In this document: piece after piece, positions 21,192-31,414 of the stretch
How the letters are laid out: every line of letters starts with the position of its first letter
Position numbering within the stretch: the first letter of the stretch is position 1
Source of the DNA: Thioalkalivibrio paradoxus ARh 1
Lineage (GTDB): Bacteria > Pseudomonadota > Gammaproteobacteria > Ectothiorhodospirales > Ectothiorhodospiraceae
Reading direction: 5' to 3'
Length of the DNA: 64,000 nt
Assembly: GCF_000227685.2 (NCBI RefSeq)
Contig: NZ_CP007029.1
Location: 2,826,501-2,890,500, forward strand
Notes under the pieces: model-generated
The model's input: only the letters and a program-made list of their open reading frames with translations
Database searches by the model: none
What the model was told of the DNA's origin: nothing
Translations under genes and position numbers: made by a program

Positions 21192-21627
21192 CGTCGCCCC
21201 CGTGAACCTTCCGTGCGCGCTGGACGAAGGCATCCACCAGCGAATTGGCCACCTGGTTGAACACCGGGCCGATTGCCATGGCCATCAGGCGGTTCGAGAA
21301 CTCGAACTCCAGGTCGAGCACGATCCGGGTGCCCCCCTCCTGCTCACTGAACTGCCACCCGCCCTGGAGCCGGCGGAACGGCCCGTCGATCAGCTGCATC
21401 CGGATCCGGTGCGGCGGGTCGAGGCGATTGCGCGTGGTGAACGACTTGTGCAATGCGCCCTTGGCCAATTCGATCCGCGCCTTGATCTCGTCCTCCCCGG
21501 TTTCCAGGATCCGCGCGCTGCGACAGTGCGGCAGAAACTCCGGGTAGGCCTCGACGTCGTTGACCAACGCGAACATCTGCTCGGGCGAGTACGGGACCAC
21601 CGCCAAGCGCTGGATGCGGGTCGGCAT
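21184..21627 (-). CDS. ratA: RatA/Coq10-type START-like protein
   Basis: A 147-residue SRPBCC (START-like) protein. Bacterial members were first described as RatA, which inhibits 70S assembly in E. coli. The family also includes mitochondrial Coq10, a ubiquinone-binding chaperone, and that may be the more general role. Signatures are YSPEQMFALVNDVEAYPEFLPHC and FEFSNRLMAMAIGPVFNQVANSLVDAFVQRA. Its start overlaps the symporter stop (TGATG). Confidence 0.92.
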   Translation of the reverse strand: MPTRIQRLAVVPYSPEQMFALVNDVEAYPEFLPHCRSARILETGEDEIKARIELAKGALHKSFTTRNRLDPPHRIRMQLIDGPFRRLQGGWQFSEQEGGTRIVLDLEFEFSNRLMAMAIGPVFNQVANSLVDAFVQRARKVHGGDDD

Positions 21628-22985
21628 CAGACCAGGCCGACCGCACGCAGGAACACCACCAGAATGGCGATCGGCGCCACGTAGCGGAGGAGGAAGTACC
21701 ACAGCGTGAACAGCCAGCCCAGCTTCAGGCGCAGCTCGGACTGCACCGAGCGTTCGGTCATGCGCCAGCCGACGAACAGCGCGATCAGGAATCCGCCCAG
21801 CGGCAGCATGATGTTCGCGGTCAGGAAGTCGAGCAGGTCGAGGATGCCGCGGTCGAACAGCGTGTATTCCGACCAGACGTTCAACGACAGCAGCGCGCCG
21901 ATTCCGAGCAGCCACGCGAGCATCGCCACCACCGTGGTCGCGAACACCCGGGTCGCCCCGAGGTTCTCGACCAGGAAGGCGACCGCCGGCTCGATCAGCG
22001 AGATCGCCGAGGTCCAGGCGGCAAACACCAGCAGCACGAAGAACAGCGTCCCGAAGTACAGCCCGAGCGGCATCTCCGCAAAGGCCAGCGGCAATGTAAC
22101 GAAGATCAGCCCCGGACCCTGGGCCGGCGACAGGCCGGCGGCCAGCAGGATCGGGAAGATTGCCAGCCCTGCCAGCAATGCCACCAGGGTATCGGCCGCG
22201 ACCACCGTACCCGAGGTCCTCGCGACCGAGGCGTCGCTGCTCAGGTAGCTGCCATAGACCATGATCGCCCCCATCCCGAGGCTTAGCGTGAAGAAGGCCT
22301 GGCCCATCGCCAGCAGCACCGCGTTGGCCGACAGCGCCGAGAAGTCCGGGTAGAACAGGAACCGCATTCCGTCCATGAACGCGCCTTGCGCCATCGAATA
22401 GCCGACGAGAACGATCAGCAGCACCACCAGCGCGGGGACCAGGATGGTGACCGCACGTTCGAGCCCGGACTGCACCCCCCGCGCGACGACCATCGCGGTC
22501 ATCACCATGAAGATGGTGTGCCAGGCGAGCAGCGCCTCCGGATTCGCGAGCATCGCTCCGAACAGCTCCGAGGAGCCCTCGGCATCCAGCCCGGAGAAGC
22601 TCCCGCTGCCGGCCTTGAACACATAGGACAGTGCCCAGCCGGCGATCACGCTGTAAAACGACAGAATCAGGAACCCGGCCAGCACTCCGACCCAGCCCAT
22701 CAGCCCCCAGCCACGGCTCAGGCCCTCCTCGCGGGCAACGGTCAGCATGGTGTTGATCGGGCTCTGCCGCCCCCGGCGCCCGAGCAGGATCTCCGCCATC
22801 ATGATCGGCAGGCCGATCAGCAGGATGCACGCAAGGTACACGAGCACGAACGCCCCGCCCCCGTTCTCGCCGGCGATATAGGGAAACCGCCAGATGTTCC
22901 CCAACCCCACCGCGGAGCCCGTGGCCGCGAGAATGAAGGCCAATCGCGTGGACCACTGCCCGTGGATGGAAATGGTTGCTGGCAT
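21627..22985 (-). CDS. sodium:neurotransmitter symporter family (SNF) transporter
   Basis: A 452-residue inner-membrane protein with about 11-12 hydrophobic segments. The N-terminal signature [36 protein letters not shown] is the sodium-site/substrate motif of the NSS family (LeuT, MhsT). Bacterial members import amino acids with Na+; the substrate cannot be read from sequence. A sodium-coupled importer suits a sodium-rich alkaline habitat, which is inference. It is co-transcribed with ratA-rnfH (TGATG overlap). Confidence 0.92.
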   Translation of the reverse strand: MPATISIHGQWSTRLAFILAATGSAVGLGNIWRFPYIAGENGGGAFVLVYLACILLIGLPIMMAEILLGRRGRQSPINTMLTVAREEGLSRGWGLMGWVGVLAGFLILSFYSVIAGWALSYVFKAGSGSFSGLDAEGSSELFGAMLANPEALLAWHTIFMVMTAMVVARGVQSGLERAVTILVPALVVLLIVLVGYSMAQGAFMDGMRFLFYPDFSALSANAVLLAMGQAFFTLSLGMGAIMVYGSYLSSDASVARTSGTVVAADTLVALLAGLAIFPILLAAGLSPAQGPGLIFVTLPLAFAEMPLGLYFGTLFFVLLVFAAWTSAISLIEPAVAFLVENLGATRVFATTVVAMLAWLLGIGALLSLNVWSEYTLFDRGILDLLDFLTANIMLPLGGFLIALFVGWRMTERSVQSELRLKLGWLFTLWYFLLRYVAPIAILVVFLRAVGLV

Positions 22986-23158
22986 CGATCTGCTTCCCCC
23001 TGGTTTTGGCGGATTGTGCGGCAAGGCCGACAGGGGCTCAACTGAACCCTGCTGGATCGATGCCTTCCGTGACCTGCCGCTGCGCATGGCCTGCCGCGCG
23101 CGCCGGTTGCGCCGGTGGCAGGACCACCCAGCGGCAGCGGTTGGTATACTGCGAGGTT

Positions 23159-23638
23159 ATGGCCAAGAAGAATTCCGGAAAAAGCGAGGGCTCCGCGACG
23201 ATCGCGCTGAACCGCAAGGCGCGGCACGATTTCTTCATCGAGGACCGTTTCGAAGCCGGGCTGGTGCTCGAGGGCTGGGAGGTCAAGTCCTTGCGCGAGG
23301 GCCGCGCCCAGCTCAGCGAATCGTACGTATTGATGCGCAATGGCGAAGCCTGGCTGTTCGGGGCGCATGTAACCCCGCTCAGCACGGCCTCCACCCACAT
23401 CCACCCGGATCCGACCCGGACCCGCAAGCTGCTGCTCAAGCGCTCCGAGCTCAGCCGCCTGATCGGCGCGGTGGAACGCAAGGGCTACACCCTGGTGCCG
23501 CTCGCGCTCTACTGGAAACGCGGGCGGGCCAAGCTCGAGATCGGGCTCGCCAAGGGCAAGAAGGAATACGACAAACGCGCGACCGACAAGGAGCGCGACT
23601 GGCAGCGCGAACGCGGCCGGATTCTGAAGAGCCGCTGA
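23159..23638 (+). CDS. smpB: SsrA-binding protein SmpB
   Basis: A 159-residue RNA-binding protein that carries tmRNA to stalled ribosomes. Signatures are [31 protein letters not shown], the FGAHVTPL segment and the basic tail [21 protein letters not shown]. The ATG at 23159 (AKKNSGK) gives standard length. No ssrA gene was recognised in the 200 bases downstream, although ssrA often lies near smpB. Confidence 0.98.
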   Translation: MAKKNSGKSEGSATIALNRKARHDFFIEDRFEAGLVLEGWEVKSLREGRAQLSESYVLMRNGEAWLFGAHVTPLSTASTHIHPDPTRTRKLLLKRSELSRLIGAVERKGYTLVPLALYWKRGRAKLEIGLAKGKKEYDKRATDKERDWQRERGRILKSR

Positions 23639-23841
23639 CCGGCCGACCTATATCGGGGCCGGGCGCTGCCCGGCTCAGTCCCTGCGCAGATTGCCTTGCC
23701 GCCTCGAGCGAGGCCCGGGATCCGCTCGAGCTGGCGCGCATTCGAAATCCCGCGCCTGCAACCGATCGCCGTGCAAGCGGTTTTCGGGGCTTCGCACCAC
23801 TGGCGAATGGCGCGAGACCGCAGCCACTGCCACCGAGCGGT

Positions 23842-24552
23842 TCAGGAACGCTCATGCCGCCAGGGCGACGGAACCCCGGAGGATTGCTCCAGCAGCGCGA
23901 CCAGTTCCGCGTGGGCCGCGAGTTCCTCCGGGCCGGGCTCGATCACCGGCAGCCGTGCCTGCGACCGGCGGGCGCGCTGCGGGGTCGACGCCGCGGTCGT
24001 GTCCGGACCCGTCTGATCGAGTCCCAACGCGACCTGCCCCCCGGTCATCGCGAGGTAGACCTCGGCGAGCAGCTCGGCATCGAGCACCGCGCCGTGCAGC
24101 ACCCGGCCCGAGGCATCGACCTGGTAGCGACGGCAGAGTGCGTCCAGCGAGTTGCGTGTCCCGGGGTGCATCTGACGCGCGAGCACCAGCGTATCCAGCA
24201 CCTGACAGATCTCCTCGATGCGGCGAACCCGCGCACCGACCCGCTGCAGCTCGTGGTTGATGAAGCCCAGGTCGAAGGGCGCGTTGTGAATCACCAGCTC
24301 CGCGCCGTCGACGAACTCCAGGAAACGCTCCACCACATCGCCGAACCGTGGCTTGTCGCGCAGAAACTCGTTGGTGATTCCATGCACCTCCACCGCACCC
24401 GCGTCGATCTCGCGGTCCGGCTGCAGGTATTCGTGCAGCCGTTCGCCGGTCACGCGCCGGTTCACGACTTCCAGACACCCGATCTCGATGATCCGGTGCC
24501 CCGCCGCGGGATCCAGTCCCGTGGTCTCGGTGTCCAGTACGATCTGCCGCAT
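23842..24552 (-). CDS. dnaQ: DNA polymerase III epsilon subunit (3'-5' proofreading exonuclease)
   Basis: A 236-residue proofreading exonuclease. The ExoI motif is DTETTGLDPAAGHRIIEIG (residues 7-25), ExoII is NAPFDLGFINHEL, and ExoIII is HGAVLDAELLAEVYLAM, supplying the DEDDh catalytic residues. The C-terminal tail that binds the polymerase subunit is present. It sits downstream of rnhA on the same strand, the conserved dnaQ-rnhA linkage, here co-directional rather than divergent as in E. coli. Confidence 0.96.
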   Translation of the reverse strand: MRQIVLDTETTGLDPAAGHRIIEIGCLEVVNRRVTGERLHEYLQPDREIDAGAVEVHGITNEFLRDKPRFGDVVERFLEFVDGAELVIHNAPFDLGFINHELQRVGARVRRIEEICQVLDTLVLARQMHPGTRNSLDALCRRYQVDASGRVLHGAVLDAELLAEVYLAMTGGQVALGLDQTGPDTTAASTPQRARRSQARLPVIEPGPEELAAHAELVALLEQSSGVPSPWRHERS

Positions 24553-24591
24553 CCGTCGTCTCCTCGTGCGCTGCCGCGGGCATCCGCGGGA

Positions 24592-25059
24592 TCAGCCTTG
24601 TCTCCGCTGCGCCGCCAGCATCTCGTCGATTGCCTGGTTCGCCAGCTGGTCTGCACGCTCGTTCTCCGGGTGGCCGCTATGGCCGCGCACCCAGAACCAC
24701 TCGATTTCGTGCTGCGCCGCCAGGGCATCGAGCCGAAGCCAGAGATCCTGGTTCTTGACCGGTTTCCCGCTGGCGGCACGCCACCCCCGACGCTTCCAGC
24801 CCGGAAGCCAGGAGGTGATCCCCTGCTTCAGGTACTGCGAATCGGTGAGCAGTTCGACCCGGCAGGGCCGGGTCAGCGCCTCGAGCGCCTGGATCGCGGC
24901 GGTCATTTCCATGCGGTTGTTGGTCGTGTCGGGCTCGGCACCGCGCAGTTCGCGTTCCCGGCCCCGAAAGCGCAGCACGGCTCCCCAACCGCCCGGGCCG
25001 GGATTGCCGCGGCAGGCGCCGTCGGTATAGGCATAGACCACGTCGTCGTTTACGCCCAT
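24592..25059 (-). CDS. rnhA: ribonuclease HI
   Basis: A 155-residue endonuclease that degrades RNA in RNA:DNA hybrids. The catalytic carboxylates lie in [44 protein letters not shown] and [15 protein letters not shown]. Length matches E. coli RNase HI (155). The start overlaps the methyltransferase end by ten bases, suggesting coupled translation. Confidence 0.98.
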   Translation of the reverse strand: MGVNDDVVYAYTDGACRGNPGPGGWGAVLRFRGRERELRGAEPDTTNNRMEMTAAIQALEALTRPCRVELLTDSQYLKQGITSWLPGWKRRGWRAASGKPVKNQDLWLRLDALAAQHEIEWFWVRGHSGHPENERADQLANQAIDEMLAAQRRQG

Positions 25060-25772
25060 TGCGACCCCCCTGCTGCTCGGACCGGCATGCGGGGCCAGCG
25101 CCAGCCTGCGCGCGGCGTCAGCGGGATCGACTCCCGCCGTTGGGCAATGGTCAGCACGCAGCTGCCCAACAGCGGCAGCCAGGCCGACGCCAGCGCGTCG
25201 GGTCGGCCGAGAACGCGCAGCCAGCGGCCCGGCAGCTGCGCCGGCAACACACTGAGCGCCTGCTGCCGGCGCACCTGAAGCCCTGCGCTCTCGAGCCGCC
25301 GGCGGTGCTGCCGGCGCCGCAGACCCGCCGGCATCGACGCCGCCCAACGCGATCGCGGGACGCGGTCGCAGGCCGTCGTGTCGAGCAGGAACAAATGGCC
25401 CTCGGGGGCCAGCACCCGGCACGCCTCCATCACCAACGCGTCGACATCCTCGGCCAGGCTGCCGGCATGCGCCAGCACCACGCATTCAAAGGCCTTTCCG
25501 GGCAGCGGCAGGCGATCGGTTTCGGCGCGCAGCGGCGCCTGCTCCGGGCCGATCCGCAGGATCCAGGCCATGCGCACCCAGTCGGAATGCACCACCTCGA
25601 CCGGCGCCAGCTCCAGCAGCGAATCGCCGAAGTGCAGGCGTTGTCGCTGCCGGATCTCCCGGCCGAGCACCTCCCGCACCCGGCGCCCCTGTGGTCCGGC
25701 GTACCAGTCGCGCAGACAATCGGCACAGGAAGCTTGGTGAAATGTCTTCTCTGGACTATGCTTCAGGTCCAT
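25050..25772 (-). CDS. class I SAM-dependent methyltransferase (YafS-like)
   Basis: A 240-residue putative methyltransferase of unknown substrate. The body shows a methyltransferase-11-like core ([37 protein letters not shown]), but the glycine-rich SAM loop is weak. The N-terminus has [25 protein letters not shown]. The position next to rnhA/dnaQ and mltD matches E. coli yafS. The only sensible start, ATG at 25770-25772, overlaps the divergent mltD start codon. Confidence 0.75.
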   Translation of the reverse strand: MDLKHSPEKTFHQASCADCLRDWYAGPQGRRVREVLGREIRQRQRLHFGDSLLELAPVEVVHSDWVRMAWILRIGPEQAPLRAETDRLPLPGKAFECVVLAHAGSLAEDVDALVMEACRVLAPEGHLFLLDTTACDRVPRSRWAASMPAGLRRRQHRRRLESAGLQVRRQQALSVLPAQLPGRWLRVLGRPDALASAWLPLLGSCVLTIAQRRESIPLTPRAGWRWPRMPVRAAGGSQWA

Positions 25773-27354
25773 GATTACTCGACTTCTTCCTGTCTCCATC
25801 GTCGTGGCCGGGGCGATGCTGCTCGCGACCGGCTGCAGCCTACACGATTCCGCCAGAACCAGCGCGGCCGTCGAAACCGCAGGCACCACGGTCGGCGAGG
25901 AGCCGTCGACCGCGGCCCGGCAGGAAAAAGACCTGTCGCGGGACGCAAGCCGGGCGCTGCGTCGAACCGCACTGCGCCCGGACGACGCCCCGGACATCTG
26001 GTCCCGAGCCCGGATCTCGTTCACATTCACCGACGAGCTGCACCACCCACGGGTCGCACCCTACATCGAACACTACCGCAGCAATCCGAACATCATCGCC
26101 GTGTCGTCGGCACGCGCGCGGCCCTTCGCGTATTTCATCCTGACCGAAATCGAGCGCCGTGGACTCCCGGGCGAACTGCTGTTGCTCCCGATCGTCGAGA
26201 GCGGCTATTCCACCGAGGCGACCTCCAGAGCGCGCGCGGCCGGGATCTGGCAGTTCATCCCCAGTACCGGCAAGCACTTCGGGCTCATCCAGGACGACTG
26301 GTACGACGGCCGCCGCGACGTGTACCAGTCCACGCATGCAGCACTGGATTACCTGGAACGTCTGCATGCGCGCTTCGGCGACTGGTACCTGGCGCTGGCA
26401 GCATACAATTTCGGTCAGGGTAATGTCGCCCGAGCCATCGCGGCAAACGCTGCAGACGGCAAGCCGACGGATTACTGGAGTCTTCAGCTGTCGAGCGAGG
26501 CGATGTCGTATGTCCCGCGGCTGCTCGCGCTGCGCGCGCTGTTCGAGCAGCCGTCGCGCTACGGCGTGACGCTGCCGGCGATCGCCAACCGCCCCTATCT
26601 CGAGCCGGTGGAACTCGGCCGGCAGGCGGACCTCGAGTACGTGGCCGAACTCGCTCGGGTCGAGGCTCGCGAGGTGCTCGCGCTGAATCCCGGCTACCGC
26701 CGCAGCATCACCCACCCCCATGCCGCGCAGCATCTGCTGCTTCCGGCATCGGCGGCGCAGCGGCTGCAAACGGCGCTGCGCCAGCGGGGAAACGATCATC
26801 CACTGGTGCGCTACACCGATTATCAGGTTCGCGCTGGTGACACCCTCGGACAGATCGCGCGGCGCCATGGCCTGTCGGTGGCCGAACTGCGCGGCCAGAA
26901 CCGGTTGAACGGTGACCTGATCCGGGTCGGCCAGACGCTGCGCATTCCGACCTCCGGCCAGGCCGCGACCCGCGATCCGGTGACCGTCCCCGCACGCGCG
27001 ATCTCCGGTCCGCGCGAATACACCGTGAAGGCCGGTGACAGCCTCTGGGGCATTGCCAGGCGCCATGCGGTCAGCGTCGGCGCCCTGCGCGAGCGCAACG
27101 ACCTGGCCGCGAATGCCGTCCTGCAGCCCGGCCAGGTATTGCGTCTGCCCGCCGCGACCGACAGCGTCGCCCGCGACAACACGCAGCGCATGCAATACCG
27201 GATCCGGCCGGGTGACTCGTTGAACGCGATTTCGCGCCGCTTCCAGGTCGAAGTCGCCGACGTGCAGCGCTGGAACTCGCTGAACGGCCACCAGATCCGT
27301 GCCGGCGATACGCTGACGCTGTACGTCGCCGCGAACCTCGCAACCGACGGGTAG
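25771..27354 (+). CDS. mltD: membrane-bound lytic murein transglycosylase D
   Basis: A 527-residue lipoprotein that cleaves peptidoglycan with 1,6-anhydro product formation. The signal peptide ends in the lipobox LATGC (Cys22). The SLT domain carries the catalytic Glu in PIVESGYSTEATSRARAAGIWQF and the GDWYLALAAYNFGQGN motif. Three LysM repeats follow, each beginning YQVRAGDTL-, YTVKAGDSL- or YRIRPGDSL-like. Three LysM is within the family range. The start at 25771 is fixed by the signal peptide. Confidence 0.95.
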   Translation: MITRLLPVSIVVAGAMLLATGCSLHDSARTSAAVETAGTTVGEEPSTAARQEKDLSRDASRALRRTALRPDDAPDIWSRARISFTFTDELHHPRVAPYIEHYRSNPNIIAVSSARARPFAYFILTEIERRGLPGELLLLPIVESGYSTEATSRARAAGIWQFIPSTGKHFGLIQDDWYDGRRDVYQSTHAALDYLERLHARFGDWYLALAAYNFGQGNVARAIAANAADGKPTDYWSLQLSSEAMSYVPRLLALRALFEQPSRYGVTLPAIANRPYLEPVELGRQADLEYVAELARVEAREVLALNPGYRRSITHPHAAQHLLLPASAAQRLQTALRQRGNDHPLVRYTDYQVRAGDTLGQIARRHGLSVAELRGQNRLNGDLIRVGQTLRIPTSGQAATRDPVTVPARAISGPREYTVKAGDSLWGIARRHAVSVGALRERNDLAANAVLQPGQVLRLPAATDSVARDNTQRMQYRIRPGDSLNAISRRFQVEVADVQRWNSLNGHQIRAGDTLTLYVAANLATDG

Positions 27355-27524
27355 CACCAGGATTTCCGCCCCGTTCGACGCCTGACCTTCGGGCTGCCAG
27401 CCGCAGGGCCGTATGCACGTAGCGCAGCCTTCGGGGGGCGATTCCCCGCGCGGCGGGCCGCGTTCATTCGCTGTTCAAACAACGCGCGTATGCTGTCCTG
27501 ACCAGAAACACCGGGAGAATCACG

Positions 27525-27914
27525 ATGCGCAGCCTTTATCTGGTTCCCGCGCTTGTGCTGGTTTCCGCATCCGTACTCGCACAGCCTCCGGCACACGCCC
27601 CAGCCCATGGGGCGAGGGGCGGCGGCGGGCCGATGCTGCAGGAACCGCGGCCGGACATTCACCACGATGCAATCCGGCAGATCTTCGGACGTCACCAGAC
27701 GGCCCAGGCGGCGGCGCTGCCACCCGGCATTCGCATGAATCTCGCGCGCGGCAAGCCGCTGCCACCGGGGCTCGCAAAGCGCGTCGGAGACCCGCTGGCC
27801 CGCGACCTGCCCAGCTATCCGGGATACCACTGGTACCTGGCGGGAAACGATGCATTGCTGGTCGACGCCTACACGCGGGTGATCGTCGACGTGATCGACC
27901 GCGTCTTCCGATAA
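27525..27914 (+). CDS. small periplasmic CigR/RcnB-like protein
   Basis: A 129-residue exported protein. Residues 1-19 form a signal peptide (LVPALVLVSASVLA|Q). The mature part has LPPGIRMNLARGKPLPPGLAKR and GYHWYLAGNDALLVDAYTRVIVDVIDRVF, which resemble the CigR/RcnB (nickel/cobalt homeostasis) superfamily. Function is not known. Several His residues (HHDAIRQIFGRHQ) might bind metal, but no clear site can be named. Confidence 0.62.
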   Translation: MRSLYLVPALVLVSASVLAQPPAHAPAHGARGGGGPMLQEPRPDIHHDAIRQIFGRHQTAQAAALPPGIRMNLARGKPLPPGLAKRVGDPLARDLPSYPGYHWYLAGNDALLVDAYTRVIVDVIDRVFR

Positions 27915-28293
27915 TCCGCGGCGGCATGCCGCGCGGGAATTGCACAAGCCCCCGAGCGCAGGTGCAGCGCCGGAATGCCTGTGGCGTCATGCCGGTAACA
28001 CCGGGGCCTGCGCCGGGCGCCACCGAACAGGGACGCGATCAGGCCAGCGTCCGCCCCCATCCGGATCGCGGCTTGTTCGACTCTCCACGCCGGGCGGTTC
28101 ACAGTGCCACCGACACCTGCGCTGCCGTTTCCGGCGGCCGGTGGTCGCACAACGGCCACATCGGTATGATCGCTCTCGGCCCGCAGCATTCCGGTTTCGC
28201 GGCGACAGGCGTTGCGTTGCCGGCTCCTGCTGCAACCACCGAGCGGCGTGGTCACCCGGGTGCGACGCCGACCAGATAAACGAGGAGGGTTAG
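27915..28293. other. intergenic region before fabI
   Basis: About 380 bases without a recognisable gene. A perfect 12-base palindrome (GCGGCATGCCGC) lies just after the upstream gene and may be a weak terminator. A strong ribosome-binding site (GAGGAGGG) precedes fabI. The remaining sequence should hold the fabI promoter, which I could not place. Confidence 0.4.
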
Positions 28294-29091
28294 ATGGGGT
28301 TCCTGAAGGGAAAGCGCGCGCTGATCGTTGGTGTCGCGAGCAACCGTTCCATTGCCTACGGCATCGCCGAAGCCATGCGCCGCGAAGGCGCCGAACTGGC
28401 CTTCACCTATCAGAACGAGCGCCTGCGCGAGCGCGTCGAGAAACTGGTCGCGACCTTCGACTCGGACATCCTGGTGCCCTGTAACGTCGAAAGCGACCAG
28501 GAGATCGAGCAGGTCTTCGAGCGCCTGGACGACTACTGGGACGGCATCGACATCCTGGTGCACTCGGTCGCCTTTGCGCCCAAGGAACAGCTCGAAGGCG
28601 ATTTCCTGGACAACATCACGCGCGACGGTTTCCGGATCGCACACGACGTCAGCTCCTACAGCCTCGCGGCGCTCGCCAAGGCGGGCCGGGGCATGATGAA
28701 GGATCGCAACGCGTCGATCCTCACCCTGAGCTACCTGGGCGCCGAACGCGCCATGCCCAGCTACAACGTGATGGGCCTTGCGAAGGCCAGCCTCGAGGCC
28801 AACGTCCGCTATCTGGCCTACACGCTCGGGCCGGAATCGACGCGGGTCAATGCGGTTTCCGCCGGCCCGATCCGCACGCTGGCCGCCGCCGGCATCGGCG
28901 ACTTCCGGCGCATCCTGGACCATGTCGAGAACAACGCCCCGCTGCGGCGCAACGTGACGATCGAGCAGGTAGGCAATGCAGGCGCATTCCTGTGCTCGGA
29001 CCTTGCTGCGGGCATTACCGGCGAGGTGATGTACGTGGATTCCGGCTACAACATCCTCGGACTGGGTCCGGGCGAGGTCGGTCTGGAATAG
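28294..29091 (+). CDS. fabI: enoyl-[acyl-carrier-protein] reductase (NADH)
   Basis: A 265-residue short-chain dehydrogenase that reduces trans-2-enoyl-ACP in fatty-acid elongation. The nucleotide motif is [13 protein letters not shown], and the catalytic pair is Y157 and K164 (SYNVMGLAK, the Y-x6-K spacing that separates FabI from ordinary SDRs), with Y147 upstream. Length equals that of proteobacterial FabI (about 262). It is the triclosan-target type. It stands alone and converges on ppiD. Confidence 0.98.
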   Translation: MGFLKGKRALIVGVASNRSIAYGIAEAMRREGAELAFTYQNERLRERVEKLVATFDSDILVPCNVESDQEIEQVFERLDDYWDGIDILVHSVAFAPKEQLEGDFLDNITRDGFRIAHDVSSYSLAALAKAGRGMMKDRNASILTLSYLGAERAMPSYNVMGLAKASLEANVRYLAYTLGPESTRVNAVSAGPIRTLAAAGIGDFRRILDHVENNAPLRRNVTIEQVGNAGAFLCSDLAAGITGEVMYVDSGYNILGLGPGEVGLE

Positions 29092-29134
29092 TTGCGCGGG
29101 CGGGCGAGGATCCACCCTCGTCGCGCCCCCGCTT

Positions 29135-29163
29135 GCGGCGCCCGGCTACTGTCCGGGCGCCGC
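29135..29163. terminator. bidirectional hairpin between fabI and ppiD
   Basis: A perfect 11-base stem (GCGGCGCCCGG / CCGGGCGCCGC) with a seven-base loop lies between two convergent genes. There is no T-run on either side, so it may terminate with help or only protect 3' ends. Confidence 0.5.
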
Positions 29164-29168
29164 CGCCG

Positions 29169-31079
29169 TCACTCGAGGTTCTCGGGATAGCGGCGCACCT
29201 TGGCCTCGGACTCGAGCCAGGCGAGGTAGGCCCGCAGTTCGGCACCGGCATAGGCGATCTGCAAGTCGTCGGCGATCCGGTCGAGTTCCTCCGCCACCGC
29301 ATCCGGTTCCAGCATTTCGACCGACTCGAGGACCAACAGCGCGAAATCCCCATCCGGCAGCCGCACGCCCTCGTTCCGGGCACGGTCGTCGACTGGCGCC
29401 GCCATCTGGAACAGGTGCCGGATCAGCGCCGACGGCATCTCGACGTCTTCCGCCTCGGGGCCGGTTGCCCGGTGTACCGGTACCGACTGGATCCAGGCTT
29501 CCGGTTCGGCCTCGGCCAGCCCGGCCACCGTGGCGTCACCCGCCTCGAGTTTCGCCAGAATCGACTCGCCCAGCTCGCGCGCGGCCTGCGCGGCCGCGTC
29601 CCGGCGCAGCGTCTGGCGGATCTCGTCCTCGACTTCGTCGAGCGGCAACACCCGCGGCTCCTGACGCTCCTGCATCCGCAGCACCACGGTGCTGCCGTCC
29701 GCCAGATCCACTGCCTCGCTGTTCCGGCCATCGACGCGCACGGCGGTCCCGAACGCCGCTTCACGCACGCCGGGGAACTCGGCGATCCCGGCGCCGGCGC
29801 CGCGCGTGAACCAGTCGCTGGTATAAATCTCCAGACCGGTTGCGCGCGCAGCGGGTTCGAGGCTGTCGGGATACTCGAACGACTGGGCCATCAGGTCATC
29901 CAGAACCTGGATCTGGCGCTGCTCGGCACGCCGGTCACGCAGGTCGCGTTCGACCTCGTCCCGCACCTCGTCGAACGGTCGCGGGCGCGACGGCTCGATT
30001 TCGGTGACCTCGAGCACATGCCAGCCCTGGCGGGTCTGCACCGGCTGACTCACCAACCCGGCAGGCAGCGAGAAGATGACCGTTTCGAGCACGGAATCGA
30101 GATCGCCGCGCGCTATCCGGCCGATGTCGCCGCCCCGATCCGCAGACAGCGTGTCCTGCGAATACTCTCGAGCCAGGTCGGCGAATTCCTCGCCCTGGTC
30201 GAGCCGCTCCCGGATCTCCCGGATCCGCGCCTGCGCATCCTCCGCGTTCGGCTCGATCAGGATCTGGCGAACGCGGCGCAGCTCCGGCTCAGTGTAGCGC
30301 TGCGCGTTCACCTGGTAGTGTTCACGAGCCTCGTCCTCGGTCACCGAGATGCCTTCCTCCAGCTCCCGTGGATCGAGATGCAGGTACGCCACGCGCATCC
30401 GCTCCTCGGTCGTGAAACGTTCGGGGTTGTCCTGGTAGTAGGCCTCGATCGCCGCGTCGTCGACCACCTCCGGCCGATCGAATGCGTCGGCCTCGAGAAT
30501 CCGCCAGCTCGCCACCCGCACCTGGTTGCGCAGTTGGGCGTACTCCTGGACCTTGCTCATCGGCAGGTCACCGCTCGCCTCGACCGCCTGCTGGATCTGG
30601 GCCATCACGATCTGGTGTGCGACATCGCGCTCGAACTCGCTGGGCGAGATCCTCTGTGCCTGGAGTAGCGCATGGTAGCGCTCCGGGAGGAACCGGTCGT
30701 TCTCGCGAAATTCCGGGATCGCCTGGATTTCCCGCACCACCCCGGTGGCCGAGGCGCGGAACCCCGCTTTCTCGGCCGCCTGGCGCAGCAGTTCCCGCTG
30801 GATCAAGGCTTCGAGGGCCGCGTTTCGGATCGCACGCTCGTCGAACAGATCCGCAGGGACCTCCCCGCCGAACATGCGCGCGATCTGGTCGCGTTGCACG
30901 CGCGTCTCCTGGTGTACCAGGCGCACCGGGATTTCCGTCTTGTTCACTTCCGCAGCCACCAGTGGCCCGGCGCCTCCGAAGTACTCGCCAAGGCCCCAGA
31001 GGGCGAACGGGATGGCGATCAGGCCAATGATGACGTAGGCGAGCCAGCCGGTCGCCTTGTCGCGAATGGATTGCAGCAT
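29169..31079 (-). CDS. ppiD: periplasmic folding chaperone PpiD (SurA_N and parvulin domains)
   Basis: A 636-residue inner-membrane-anchored periplasmic chaperone near the Sec translocon. A short cytoplasmic start (LQSIRDKATGW) leads into one transmembrane helix (LAYVIIGLIAIPFALWGLGEYF), then the SurA_N-like chaperone region and a parvulin domain (ARIREIRERLDQGEEFADLAREYSQD, GGDIG, ARGDLDSVLETVIFSLPAG). Length and layout match E. coli PpiD (623). The start at 31079 was chosen because residues before it are not membrane-anchor-like. Confidence 0.93.
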   Translation of the reverse strand: MLQSIRDKATGWLAYVIIGLIAIPFALWGLGEYFGGAGPLVAAEVNKTEIPVRLVHQETRVQRDQIARMFGGEVPADLFDERAIRNAALEALIQRELLRQAAEKAGFRASATGVVREIQAIPEFRENDRFLPERYHALLQAQRISPSEFERDVAHQIVMAQIQQAVEASGDLPMSKVQEYAQLRNQVRVASWRILEADAFDRPEVVDDAAIEAYYQDNPERFTTEERMRVAYLHLDPRELEEGISVTEDEAREHYQVNAQRYTEPELRRVRQILIEPNAEDAQARIREIRERLDQGEEFADLAREYSQDTLSADRGGDIGRIARGDLDSVLETVIFSLPAGLVSQPVQTRQGWHVLEVTEIEPSRPRPFDEVRDEVERDLRDRRAEQRQIQVLDDLMAQSFEYPDSLEPAARATGLEIYTSDWFTRGAGAGIAEFPGVREAAFGTAVRVDGRNSEAVDLADGSTVVLRMQERQEPRVLPLDEVEDEIRQTLRRDAAAQAARELGESILAKLEAGDATVAGLAEAEPEAWIQSVPVHRATGPEAEDVEMPSALIRHLFQMAAPVDDRARNEGVRLPDGDFALLVLESVEMLEPDAVAEELDRIADDLQIAYAGAELRAYLAWLESEAKVRRYPENLE

Positions 31080-31414
31080 TGTGATTCCGCCAAGGGTAAG
31101 AACAGTGCGAAGCGGTTGATGATAACAAGAGCTTCGCGATAGAGACATTCGAAATGGGGTTTGGTTTCCGCGGGCGCGTGTCCTGCCCCCGGTCCGCACA
31201 CCGACATGGGCGCATCGCAAGCCCCTACTCGAATCGAAAACCGGATCGGGTGGCCATGTGCCGCCGGCTGCCATTGGCAGCCACCCCGTTTCCGGCTACC
31301 CTCACCCGGCCAACGCAAGAACGCGGATCCCCGGGGGAAGGCGCGCGACCGATCCGGACACCGCAGGATCCACGTCGCGTACAACCCGCCGGCGCACCCG
31401 CGGTGGAGACCGCC
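31080..31414. other. divergent intergenic region ppiD/yjbQ
   Basis: About 335 bases between two divergent starts. A relatively AT-rich patch at 31115-31160 is the likeliest promoter area for ppiD. No operator or RNA gene was recognised. GGTGGAG lies before the yjbQ start. Confidence 0.4.

Noticed and set aside
21184-21627. Toxin of a toxin-antitoxin pair (RatA-RatB)
   Set aside because: The name is historical; the fold is Coq10-like and rnfH is a conserved neighbour, not a proven antitoxin.
23639-23841. tmRNA gene after smpB
   Set aside because: No tag-peptide reading frame, acceptor stem or CCA end could be found; only a short GC hairpin at 23658-23674.
28992-30668. 558-codon plus-strand frame
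   Set aside because: Antisense to ppiD and overlapping fabI; low-complexity composition and no start signal.
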